A DNA stretch of 64,000 nt. Source: Methylovulum sp. (GTDB lineage: Bacteria > Pseudomonadota > Gammaproteobacteria > Methylococcales > Methylomonadaceae). Below are positions 55,259 through 64,000 of the stretch, piece after piece. The stretch is from the NCBI GenBank assembly GCA_028712695.1, contig JAQTQZ010000005.1:86514-150513 (forward strand), written 5' to 3'. A model generated the notes under the pieces. It did no database searches, was not told where the DNA came from, and saw nothing but the letters and a program-made list of their open reading frames with translations. How positions within the stretch are numbered: the stretch's first letter is position 1; each line of letters starts with the position of its first letter. The position numbers were made by a program, and so were the translations under genes.

Positions 55259-56005
55259 CTAACCTTTCCATTTTTCGATGTACGCACGGTACTTTTCTTG
55301 CCATTGTTTTGATCCGAATGCGCCGCCGCTCTGGTGGGTCAGGCCGATCGGCCAAGTGCCCAAACGTAGCCCGCATTGCCTTGCACGACGGCAGAAATCC
55401 AGATCATAAAAATGAAAGTCGAAACGTGGGTCAAAAAACACGCTGTTTGTTGTCAGGGCCGATTTTTTGGCGGCGATAAAAACGCCATCCAATAGTTCGC
55501 ACTCGGCGGGGTTAGACCCAAAAAACGTGATTTTACCTAACGCATTTTTTCCATGGGCGACCGAGCCACTAAGGTTGATGCTTTCGTCGCACTTAAAGCT
55601 GGTATAGACAAAGCATCCGGCCAAGGCACGGATCAATGAACTCCTATCCTTGCGTCCATCCGTGCCAAAGACGCTCTCCACATAACACCAGGCGGGTTGG
55701 TTCAGGACGCGACGCCGGTTGCCCGCAACCCCGATGACATCAAATTCCTGTAACCCTTCGCAGACACGATCGGCAAGAAAATCATCGTCAATCCAGACAT
55801 CGTCATGGATGAAAACGACCATCCCATTGCCGTTTTCTGCGGAAATGCACGCGTTATAAACTTCCGGGAGACCGCGCCGGTTTTCATAAGCAATATGCGC
55901 AGTCAAGCGGGCATCATGCCCAAGCCGCAGCAGAGAAATGCCTAGAGGGGATTTTTCCCAAAAGTCCTGTTCCGAGAACCGCGTTGCACTGACAATGTCT
56001 ATCAT
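55259..56005 (-). CDS. GT2/GT-A-fold-like glycosyltransferase family protein
   Basis: LPEVYNACISAENGNGMVVFIHDDVWIDDDFL, LLDGVFIAAKKSAL, FDFHFYDLDFCRRARQCGLRLG. Confidence 0.75.
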   Translation of the reverse strand: MIDIVSATRFSEQDFWEKSPLGISLLRLGHDARLTAHIAYENRRGLPEVYNACISAENGNGMVVFIHDDVWIDDDFLADRVCEGLQEFDVIGVAGNRRRVLNQPAWCYVESVFGTDGRKDRSSLIRALAGCFVYTSFKCDESINLSGSVAHGKNALGKITFFGSNPAECELLDGVFIAAKKSALTTNSVFFDPRFDFHFYDLDFCRRARQCGLRLGTWPIGLTHQSGGAFGSKQWQEKYRAYIEKWKG

Positions 56006-56026
56006 GAAATCACCCTTATGCTTAAA

Positions 56027-57379
56027 TCAGTCGAAAAGCAATAGATCGCAAGCCGCTTCAGGCTCTTTTTCCAAAGTATCCGCTAATGCGCTGGTCTGGG
56101 CGGCCGCCATCAGGTGCGGAATAAACTGGTTCATCCTTTTCGACCGGGCTTTAAATTCCGGATAAATGCCTTGCGCTTCGTTGGCTTTAACCGAATAGAA
56201 TTTCACCGCGCGGGCAAAATAGCGTGCGTAATCCGCTGGCGAAACAAAGAACGCAACCATATCCAAGTACAAATGCGGTATGCAGCTGTTAAACCATTTG
56301 TCTAGGAAATAATTGACTATATTCATAGCGACCGACTGGTTGGCGCAGGCAAATGGATGCAATTGCGCGAAACGCTGATGGAAAGCCGCCAGTGCGTAGA
56401 TAGCACCGGCTGAGCCAGCACCGCTTACTGAAGTAGGCAACGCGGCAAGCATTGCGCAAAGCTGCTCCAATTGTCCGGTAAACGGCGCGGCTGGGGGGGT
56501 GTACACCAGTTTACCGTCCCGTAACTTGCCTGCCCCCCATTTTAGCCCGCCAGTTTCCCAGCGGACTGCGAATTGTTCCCCCAAGCTGATGCCCAGCGAA
56601 TAAGCCACCATGTCCAGGTAAGCCAGAAATTCGGTAGGCAAAGCAACATGGACTTCCCCTGTCCGAAAATGTCCAGGCCAAACCGCCACATCCGAAACTT
56701 GGGAATGCGGTTTATAGAAAGAAACCAAATCTGCCCCCATCAAGCTGACCAGATGCAAGCGGCGCAACTGCGCCACCAAACTGGCCGGGTCGCCGTTGCA
56801 TCCAGATAACTCAAGCTCATCCCGCACCCCTTTCATATTTTCCCAATAAACCCGCACGATATGGTACGGGGACAGCGGGAAACGTCCTATGGATGCGCCG
56901 GGGATACCCGATTCAAGCGAATTCACGGCGGCAGGAAGGAGAATGGCGGTGCCGAGCATACCGTTAATCGTATTCAGGACCGCTTCATTATCCGCAACCT
57001 GCGTCCCCAGACGGCCTGAGTCGAGCAATTCGCCAAAGCTTGACGTGCCGTCTATCTGCTCCAAAATACGCCCAATATCCTTAGCTTGGGATTCCAGTAC
57101 GATTTCCCCTTGTTCGGACTCGACTAAGGTGTACCTGCCAATAGCCCTAACACATACCTTAAGCGCCAATTCAGGAATATCATCCAAACACAACTCGAAT
57201 CTCGGCTCGTGTATTTCAAACAACCCTTCTGCCGATGACCGCCTAGCACGCTTGGCCTGTTGTTCGGGGGCTTTATGCCAATCCAAGTATCTAAAGTAAT
57301 GCACCGGCAATTGCAGGATGCTATTTTGGTCGTTCATTTCTTCTTCCTTATGCCTTTTAAATAATATCGGCCGCAACAT
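56027..57379 (-). CDS. Protein with degenerate Fic-like motif; function unknown
   Basis: FHQRFAQLHPFACANQSVAMNIVNYFLDKWF resembles a Fic HPFxxGNGR helix with altered residues; N-terminal region IGRILEQIDGTSSFGELLDS resembles PqqD-like/winged-helix segments. Start may be downstream (MNDQNS..., 57336). Confidence 0.6.
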   Translation of the reverse strand: MLRPILFKRHKEEEMNDQNSILQLPVHYFRYLDWHKAPEQQAKRARRSSAEGLFEIHEPRFELCLDDIPELALKVCVRAIGRYTLVESEQGEIVLESQAKDIGRILEQIDGTSSFGELLDSGRLGTQVADNEAVLNTINGMLGTAILLPAAVNSLESGIPGASIGRFPLSPYHIVRVYWENMKGVRDELELSGCNGDPASLVAQLRRLHLVSLMGADLVSFYKPHSQVSDVAVWPGHFRTGEVHVALPTEFLAYLDMVAYSLGISLGEQFAVRWETGGLKWGAGKLRDGKLVYTPPAAPFTGQLEQLCAMLAALPTSVSGAGSAGAIYALAAFHQRFAQLHPFACANQSVAMNIVNYFLDKWFNSCIPHLYLDMVAFFVSPADYARYFARAVKFYSVKANEAQGIYPEFKARSKRMNQFIPHLMAAAQTSALADTLEKEPEAACDLLLFD

Positions 57380-57385
57380 GCCAAG

Positions 57386-58576
57386 CTAGCCACCAAACAG
57401 TAACGTGCCAAATTCCAAGGCCAGGTTTTTATTGCCATCGGCGGTTATCTCACCCTGTTCATAAGCGTGGATGGCGTTTTTCCGGCCTGCCAGAAGTTCG
57501 CAAAAAACGTTATAGCTTGTAGCTATTGTACAATCGCCGGACACCCCGTCATCCAGCAGGGTCAAGCCCGTAGTATCACCCTCAATCACCCAAACGCCGC
57601 CGTTAAAACCGGTTATCACGAATTTGCAAATACCCCGTAATTGCTTGGATTTATCCATTTTTTCGGCCGCGTGTTGAAAAAACTGGTTCTGAAAAAAATC
57701 ATTCAAATCCATGGCATGTGCCGTCTGGTCATCACGGTTTTGTTGTCCGGCATATAAAGCTTCTATCGATGGATACCCTAATTGCTCATGGCGTGTATTA
57801 AGCGCCCCCAGCCACTCATTTGGGATAGCCGTCAATGGGATAGCCGTACCGTTGCCGATAGAGTCGGTGTTGATTTTGCCGGAAAACCACACTTTTAGGT
57901 CGCCGTCACCCTGATCATGGGGCACTTGAAAAACCGAACCGATCAAGCTTTCGTCCCAAGGCTCGCCGAGGAAATTGAACAGTTTTTCCAGGATATGCTC
58001 CGGCTGCAAGACCAACGATTCATAATTGATCCTGATACATTGGCCGGTATGCGCCTGTTCAAACGCAATCAGCTTGCCGGTCTTCTCCAGCCAGCTATCA
58101 AGCATCGCGGCGACCAGGTTGGTCGGGTGTTTCTGTACATAAGGCGCCAATTCTGGCATATAGCCTAACGGACTGATTTTGATGCACGAATTAACAACAT
58201 CGAGGCTATTGCGGTATAAGCAGATGTATTTGGCGTGGGGAAAAACTTTTTCCAGTATCTCCAGATAATCAACATTAATGGTCGATTTTTCGCACCAATT
58301 CTGCTTGCCTTTCCCTTGTGTGTAACGGCCTAGCAAGTCATCCACCACGCGCAGGGTTTCTTCAGCCGCCCGTTTGTCCCGCTGTTCTTCAGTCACTATG
58401 TCGGGCAATTTCCCTAAGGAATAATAAGCCGTCGAATAGAGATGGGTGCATAAAGGCCCCAAGCTTAAATGGCCGGGACTGCATAAGTTGGGGTGCGTAT
58501 CGATGATGCAGCGCAGCATGGTTGAACCTGAACGGACACAGGATAAGATAAAAATCGGTTGTTTAGTCAGTTCCAT
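57386..58576 (-). CDS. Sulfotransferase-family domain fused to C-terminal SCP2-like sterol-carrier domain
   Basis: PIFILSCVRSGSTMLRCIIDTHPNLCSPGHL (PAPS-binding-like), CEKSTINVDYLEILEKVFPHAKYICLYRNSLDVVNS; C-terminus FVITGFNGGVWVIEGDTTGLTLLDDGVSGDCTIATSYNVFCELLAGRKNAIHAYEQGEITADGNKNLALEF (SCP2-like). Confidence 0.82.
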   Translation of the reverse strand: MELTKQPIFILSCVRSGSTMLRCIIDTHPNLCSPGHLSLGPLCTHLYSTAYYSLGKLPDIVTEEQRDKRAAEETLRVVDDLLGRYTQGKGKQNWCEKSTINVDYLEILEKVFPHAKYICLYRNSLDVVNSCIKISPLGYMPELAPYVQKHPTNLVAAMLDSWLEKTGKLIAFEQAHTGQCIRINYESLVLQPEHILEKLFNFLGEPWDESLIGSVFQVPHDQGDGDLKVWFSGKINTDSIGNGTAIPLTAIPNEWLGALNTRHEQLGYPSIEALYAGQQNRDDQTAHAMDLNDFFQNQFFQHAAEKMDKSKQLRGICKFVITGFNGGVWVIEGDTTGLTLLDDGVSGDCTIATSYNVFCELLAGRKNAIHAYEQGEITADGNKNLALEFGTLLFGG

Positions 58577-58642
58577 ATTGATTGCTTGTATTTGCGGTGG
58601 TTAATAGTGTCTTAGGGTGTTAGCAAACGTTGGGGTATCCGT

Positions 58643-59851
58643 TCAAACTGTCTGCCTTGCAAGCCTCGTTTTTTCCGCCTTGCGTTTCTGCCGCCAACGG
58701 ATAACGCCGGTCACATAAAGCAGCAGCGGCAGCAATCCGGTCAGCGCAATAATGATGCGCCCGACAAGCCCAAAGGCTTCGCCGCTGTGCAGCGGATAAA
58801 GCCATTGCAAAAAGACAGCGCTGGCCGAATCAGTCTTAGGATCATGTTCCCAGAGTATCTTGCCGCTATATTGGTCTAACCACAGCGCCCGCCTCGGGCG
58901 GCTTCGGTTGATTTCCTGCGCCGACCCTTTAACTATGCGGTAAACGTCCTGCCCGTCTTGCGGAAAAAAAATCCATTTATAACGGCCATCAGGGAAATGC
59001 CGGTCGGTTATCGCAGCGGCTTGCATCAAAGTGATAGGCTTTTGTGGGCCAGTTTCCGCCGAAACCGGACTTGGCGGTTCTGGAGACGGCAGCGAAAACA
59101 CGTTGACCAAACCATCCACATACTCAGGGAACACCATTTCGATACCCGATACCAGCACCACCAGCAACACAATAGCGCCATAAAAGCCGGATGTTTTGTG
59201 CAAATCAAAGTTGAAGCGTTCGGTACTGGCATTGCGTTTAATGGTCAAAGCCTGCCGAATCTTGCCCGGATGCGGCCACCAAACGATCAGCCCGGTCAAC
59301 ACCGAAAACAACAGAAACAACGCGACGATGCCGATAAACATTTTGCCCGCTTCACCTAGCGCCAGCGTGTAATGGAAGCGCACGACAAAATTCACCAGAC
59401 TGCCCCGCCAAGGGTTGCCGGTGTCAAACATCAGGCGCTGCCCCAAAACACCACCGGTGTAAGGATTGACATGCACCAGATTCCATTCGCTGTGTTCCGG
59501 CGTTTGTGCTGGCAAGCTGTAGGTGATGGCAAACGCCTCGTCCGGCGAGCTGGGAAACACAAAGGCGTAGGGTTTGCCCTGCGTGGGGATGACTGACCGG
59601 GCCGCTGCGGCAATCTCATCTAAAGGCCGGTAAACCGTGTGTGCAGGGTAATCCTGGATTTTTTTAAGCGCCGGATTCAGCGCGGAATCGATTTCCGGCC
59701 CGAAGACCGACAAGCTGCCTGCCAAGCCAATCAGCACAAACACCGCACCGGCGAACAGGCCAATATAAAGGTGCGCTTTCAACCACAGCTTACGGCGGTT
59801 TTTTAAGTTCAGTAATGGGTTGTTAGCAGGTTTTCCAAGCATTACCAACAC
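58643..59851 (-). CDS. PepSY-associated TM helix protein (siderophore/iron-uptake associated)
   Basis: RKLWLKAHLYIGLFAGAVFVLIGLAGSLSVFGPEID..., NFVVRFHYTLALGEAGKMFIGIVALFLLFSVLTGLIVWWPH, FNFDLHKTSGFYGAIVLLVVLVSG. Confidence 0.9.
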   Translation of the reverse strand: MLVMLGKPANNPLLNLKNRRKLWLKAHLYIGLFAGAVFVLIGLAGSLSVFGPEIDSALNPALKKIQDYPAHTVYRPLDEIAAAARSVIPTQGKPYAFVFPSSPDEAFAITYSLPAQTPEHSEWNLVHVNPYTGGVLGQRLMFDTGNPWRGSLVNFVVRFHYTLALGEAGKMFIGIVALFLLFSVLTGLIVWWPHPGKIRQALTIKRNASTERFNFDLHKTSGFYGAIVLLVVLVSGIEMVFPEYVDGLVNVFSLPSPEPPSPVSAETGPQKPITLMQAAAITDRHFPDGRYKWIFFPQDGQDVYRIVKGSAQEINRSRPRRALWLDQYSGKILWEHDPKTDSASAVFLQWLYPLHSGEAFGLVGRIIIALTGLLPLLLYVTGVIRWRQKRKAEKTRLARQTV

Positions 59852-59862
59852 ACCTAATTAAG

Positions 59863-61293
59863 TTACAGCCCGACCGCTTCATGCAAATCAATCAACGCAT
59901 ACTGCCGGTTTAAACAGTAGATTAAAATCAGGAATTGCGCTTCGGTCAGCGCTACGCCCTGATCCTGAAAAATCGAGAACACGGCTGTTAACGTCCGTTC
60001 GCCATCCATCAACGCAAACAGGGATTCCAGCAACAGCGCCATCTCCGCTGGGACGGCAATGAACTTGCCCATGACATTAAGCCACCATAGCTCGCCCTGA
60101 AGCTGGTCGTTTAACGGTCTTTTTTGAAAAAATCCGACACCACGGCCTTCAACAATGCGGGGAATTTCATGCCAAACAGCGGCATTCTTGGTAAAAAACC
60201 GGCTGATCGGCTTGGGTTCGGGGATTTGCATAAGCGCTGCGCTTTTCCGCAAGGTAAAAAAATGCACCACATCGTCGACATTATCGGTTTCGGCATCAAT
60301 AGTCGCCAAATTGAACGGCGTAAACCGCTGGCAACTCATATCCTCGACAACAAAACCCAACTTGTTGAAGTAATCCGGCAATTCAGCGAGGCGATACCGA
60401 CCCAACTCTGCGGGTTCCTGCACGCTGAACGGCTTGGAAAAATTGATCCACACACCACTGGGTTTCAGCACCCGATATATTTCTTGGGAAAACAGTTCGG
60501 CATTGCTGACAATATCAAGCAAATACTGGGTGATGACTAACGATAAGGTTCCGCTTTTAAACGGTAAGGCCATCACATCGGCGGTGATAAACTGTATGTC
60601 GTTTGCCGCTGAGGTAGGTGGTGCTACGGTCACTTCCTGCCAATCCGCCTCTTTCAATTGAAAGCTTAAAGGTGTCCCTTCGATAAGGGTTTTAGCCATC
60701 AACAAGCCTGGCAACGACAAATCGACACCGTAAGATTTCTGAAAATGGTTGGCAACACTGTAGAGCAATCCACACGCACCTGCGCCCAGCACCGCCGCAT
60801 TGCCCTTGTCTTGGCAATGCGCAGTGGCTGTCTGGCAAATCAGGTTTTTGACGGCTTCGTAATCGGCCACGCCGCACCAGTCCTGGTAAAAATACGGCAG
60901 CATGTGATCGCCGGTATAACCGGATTTCAACGGGTTCGCCGCAAAACCGCCCGCATCGCAGGGATGGTTTTGCACAAAATCGGCAATAGGCTGGTAGACC
61001 GCTTCCAAAAACGTCAGGTTTGCAGACATGCCGCTTTGGTTGCGGGCAATTCTTGTCGCCAAAGCGCTGGCACCTGTGGTTTCAGCAGCCGTCAAACTTG
61101 TGCTTATGGCGCTGAATTCGGCTTTAGTGTCGTCGATTTCCCTAAGATATGCCGGTAAAGCGGACAGCGCATCGGGAAGGATAAACACATCAACGCCATT
61201 GATGGACGGATACTGTTTGCCGCAATCCGCACAAACCCATAAATCCGGCGGGGAATCGGTCAAATCGCCATGGCAGGCAAGACAATAAAGCAT
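59863..61293 (-). CDS. SAM-dependent methyltransferase with N-terminal zinc ribbon
   Basis: CLACHGDLTDSPPDLWVCADCGKQYPSINGVDVF (CxxC...CxxC), AVLGAGACGLLYSVANHFQKSYGVDLS, ITADVMALPFKSGTLSLVITQYLLDIV, EIYRVLKPSGVWINFSKPF. Confidence 0.8.
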   Translation of the reverse strand: MLYCLACHGDLTDSPPDLWVCADCGKQYPSINGVDVFILPDALSALPAYLREIDDTKAEFSAISTSLTAAETTGASALATRIARNQSGMSANLTFLEAVYQPIADFVQNHPCDAGGFAANPLKSGYTGDHMLPYFYQDWCGVADYEAVKNLICQTATAHCQDKGNAAVLGAGACGLLYSVANHFQKSYGVDLSLPGLLMAKTLIEGTPLSFQLKEADWQEVTVAPPTSAANDIQFITADVMALPFKSGTLSLVITQYLLDIVSNAELFSQEIYRVLKPSGVWINFSKPFSVQEPAELGRYRLAELPDYFNKLGFVVEDMSCQRFTPFNLATIDAETDNVDDVVHFFTLRKSAALMQIPEPKPISRFFTKNAAVWHEIPRIVEGRGVGFFQKRPLNDQLQGELWWLNVMGKFIAVPAEMALLLESLFALMDGERTLTAVFSIFQDQGVALTEAQFLILIYCLNRQYALIDLHEAVGL

Positions 61294-61398
61294 TTAAAAT
61301 CCTTGGTTAGTCAGTGATGATAGGTTTCACGCCCAGCTACAAATAAAGGTTTACCCTACAGACGCGCTAGGTTCCGTAAGGTACACACTATCCCTGCC

Positions 61399-63945
61399 TT
61401 AGAATTCCACCTTGACCGAACCCATAAATGTACGCGGCGCACCTGGAATGACAGAATTGCTGTTAAACGGCGAACTCGCTGCGTAGTAGCGATGATCCAA
61501 TAGGTTTTCGATATTGAATTGCAAGGTGGTTTTTGCTTTCGCCACTGGCAACTGGTATTTCACTAAAGCATCTACCCTGCCATAACCGGGCAATTGATAA
61601 TCGTTGGTGATGTCCCCTTGCCGCTGATCTTGGAAATACGCCCCCGCACCGACACTCAAACCGCGCAGCACGGCTTGTTGCAGATCGTACTTGAGCCACA
61701 GGCTACCGGCGTTTCTGGGCACGTCCCAAAGCCGTTTGCCAACATCGCTATCACTGCCTTCAGCGCCTTTTGTAACCACCGCATCGGTATAAGCGTAACT
61801 GGCAATCATGCTGAGGCCATCGGTTATCTGTCCGCTCATGTCGATTTCCACACCTTGACTACGCGCTTCACCGATGGCTCTCGAATAATTCCTGTTAGTC
61901 ACACTATCGTAAGCACCAACAGCCAAATTTTTCTTGGTCAATTGGTAAAAAGCCACACTGGACGTCAAGCGGCCGTCAAAAAACGAGGTTTTGAAACCCG
62001 CCTCATACTGTTCCCCTATTTCCGGCGGCAGGAGGTTATTGTAAAGGTTGGTGCTATTGTTCAAAGCCCCCATCGATTCTACATAATTGCCGTATAGCGA
62101 TAACCAATCCCAAGCTTGGTAAAGCAAGCCAACTCTAGGGTTAAACCGCTCATTATCAAGTTGAGGCCGGTTGGTGGCTGCCTCAGCCGCCGTGAGGCCA
62201 TAGCCATTGATCTGGGTTGCCCAGTCGTAACGGCCGCCGCCCAAGATATGCAGTTTTTCAAACAAAATGATCTGGTCTTGGAAAATAATGCCGTTCGAAT
62301 TGCTGCCATTATTGTTGTTAAAATCATGGTTAGCCGGATCGGCGTAAATTTGCGCTATGTTCGACGGATTGTATTGCGGATTGTAAACATTGATGCCGTT
62401 AACAGTGCCCTGAAAAAAATACCCATAAGCATTATCACGCGTGCTGTCGCCGCTGTAATGTTCCCAACCGACCAATACATCGTGTTCAACATCCAAAGTT
62501 TTAAAATGGCCGGTCAGGTTTACCGTGCCATGATAAGTATCGCTGACCCCTTTCGTTCCGTAAAAGAACCTCAGCATGTCGCCGCCGACCTCATCGAAAC
62601 CAAATGGCGGTGGGGCGGTTTGTTGGTCCAGCACATCCCTAGTGAAATAGTTAAACCTGGCACGCACTTTCCAATCATCTGTGAACGCATGGGCCAGAGT
62701 GATGGCAGTGTTAGTAAGCGAGGTGTTGGTCTTATCCGTGGAGGGTTCACCCAAATACCGCGAGATAGGGATATTGATCGGGCGATGGGTTGTTATGGTG
62801 TCGGCCGGTATGCCCCAGTCCTCTTGGGTATCTTCGTCAGAATACAGAAAATCCAGGTCGATTTGGGTGCGGTCGCCAATCTTCCACGTTACGGAAGGCG
62901 CAAGAAAGACCCTATCCGTGAAGCCATAATCGCGGAAAGAACGTTTATTGAGCGATTCCAGATTAACCCGGTACATCAGCGAACCGTCGGCATTGATTGC
63001 GCCGGTGGCATCAGCCGTGGTGCGGTAAAGGTCAAAAGAACCGAATTGCTGTTCCAACGCATAATAAGGGGTGGCTTGTGGCCGTTTGGTGACGACATTA
63101 ATCAAGCCGCCAGGTTCGATACGGCCGTAAAGGTTGGCGGCAGCGCCCTTGACCACTTCAATACGCTCGGCATTGGCGAGCGAGATACGGCTGACCGGGA
63201 AGCTGAAGCCATCGACATAATTGTTATATTGGGTGTTGAAGCCACGGATCATGAATTGTTCGGCAAAACCACCCAAGCTGAAGCCTTGAAACACGCCACT
63301 GACATTTTTGATGGCATCGCCGACCTGGACGGCTTGCTGGTCTTGTATGACCGCCCTAGGTACGACTTGGACGGAAATAGGCGTTTCCATGATCGGCGTG
63401 TCGGTTTTGGTCGCCGACGAGGCATTGCTGCGGTTATAACTGGTGTTGTACGGCGTGTCTTCGCTTTCATCCAAACCGGCGGCGGTGACTTTCACTGGTT
63501 TTAGCGTAGGCGAATCGGCATTGGTTTCTGGGCTGGCTGCTTTGGGCGTCCCAGTTTCGGTCTGCAACGCAATGACATTATCATCCGCAAACCGGTAAGC
63601 GATGGGTGAGCGCCCCAACAGTTTATCCAACGCCTGCTTCGGCGTATAAGTGCCAGACAACGGTTGGCTTTGGACACCTTTGACCAATTGCGCCGGATAG
63701 CTCAACTGGATGTCAGTGGTTTCTGAAAAGGCCAGCAATGCCGAAGACATATCCTTGGCGGGGATATTGAATTTAAACGTTTTCCCATCCGGTTCTGCAA
63801 ATCCGGGTGCCGAATTAACCATCGACAACATAAAAATGCTTATTGCCAAAGGTGTTTTTCTCAGATTTGGTCCGGCGTCCATCCCAGATAACGCTTTCCG
63901 TTTCCGCAAGGCCACCACCCTATTTCTAATAACCGTGTGTTTCAT
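61399..63945 (-). CDS. TonB-dependent siderophore receptor with N-terminal STN signalling domain
   Basis: Signal-like N-terminus, STN (FNIPAKDMSSALLAFSETTDIQLSYPAQLVKGVQSQPLSGTYTPKQALDKLLGRSPIAYRFADDNVIAL), plug TPIMETPISVQVVPRAVIQDQQAVQVGDAIKNVSGVF, terminal F. Confidence 0.96.
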   Translation of the reverse strand: MKHTVIRNRVVALRKRKALSGMDAGPNLRKTPLAISIFMLSMVNSAPGFAEPDGKTFKFNIPAKDMSSALLAFSETTDIQLSYPAQLVKGVQSQPLSGTYTPKQALDKLLGRSPIAYRFADDNVIALQTETGTPKAASPETNADSPTLKPVKVTAAGLDESEDTPYNTSYNRSNASSATKTDTPIMETPISVQVVPRAVIQDQQAVQVGDAIKNVSGVFQGFSLGGFAEQFMIRGFNTQYNNYVDGFSFPVSRISLANAERIEVVKGAAANLYGRIEPGGLINVVTKRPQATPYYALEQQFGSFDLYRTTADATGAINADGSLMYRVNLESLNKRSFRDYGFTDRVFLAPSVTWKIGDRTQIDLDFLYSDEDTQEDWGIPADTITTHRPINIPISRYLGEPSTDKTNTSLTNTAITLAHAFTDDWKVRARFNYFTRDVLDQQTAPPPFGFDEVGGDMLRFFYGTKGVSDTYHGTVNLTGHFKTLDVEHDVLVGWEHYSGDSTRDNAYGYFFQGTVNGINVYNPQYNPSNIAQIYADPANHDFNNNNGSNSNGIIFQDQIILFEKLHILGGGRYDWATQINGYGLTAAEAATNRPQLDNERFNPRVGLLYQAWDWLSLYGNYVESMGALNNSTNLYNNLLPPEIGEQYEAGFKTSFFDGRLTSSVAFYQLTKKNLAVGAYDSVTNRNYSRAIGEARSQGVEIDMSGQITDGLSMIASYAYTDAVVTKGAEGSDSDVGKRLWDVPRNAGSLWLKYDLQQAVLRGLSVGAGAYFQDQRQGDITNDYQLPGYGRVDALVKYQLPVAKAKTTLQFNIENLLDHRYYAASSPFNSNSVIPGAPRTFMGSVKVEF

Positions 63946-64000
63946 CTATCCCCCATGTAAGTATTATGAAATTTCCAAATCCTACGCATCGGAATGCGCA

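Noticed and set aside
62116-63504. 462-aa plus-strand ORF
   Set aside because: Antisense to the TonB-dependent receptor, which has full STN/plug/barrel signatures.
1-64000. CRISPR arrays, tRNA or rRNA genes
   Set aside because: None seen on scanning; no regularly spaced direct repeats or cloverleaf-like CCA-ended segments noticed, though a tRNA scan was not run.

Overview
The window holds one large non-ribosomal peptide (NRPS) siderophore locus, almost all on the minus strand, interrupted at about 30-38 kb by unrelated genes (DUF3999, an IS remnant, a two-component system, an ECF-type sigma factor). In transcription order the assembly line is: an ankyrin-repeat protein (29549-28956); a FAAL-ACP-C-A-PCP loading protein (28959-23611); a CmlA-type di-iron (MBL-fold) beta-hydroxylase candidate (23464-21857); a C-A-PCP-E-C-A-PCP-C-A-PCP NRPS (21700-10607); and a third NRPS that starts at 10610 with a TubC-type docking segment, reads C-A-PCP-C-A-PCP-C(dual)-A-PCP-C..., and runs off the left edge. 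The right half carries the uptake, export and maturation genes: an RND pump operonic with tonB/exbB/exbD and a small GTPase, FecR, a PvdQ-like acylase, a PvdE-like ABC exporter, a FecI-like sigma factor, an MbtH-like protein, an Sfp-type PPTase, a PepSY-TM protein, and a TonB-dependent receptor with an N-terminal STN domain. A GT2-like protein, a degenerate-Fic-like protein, a sulfotransferase-SCP2 fusion and a zinc-ribbon methyltransferase lie among them and have no obvious place in known siderophore pathways. By-eye A-domain signatures suggest acyl-X-(D)X-Ser-Thr-X-(D)Thr-Ser-..., where X is the same unrecognised signature three times. All assignments are from reading translated sequence; no database search was run.
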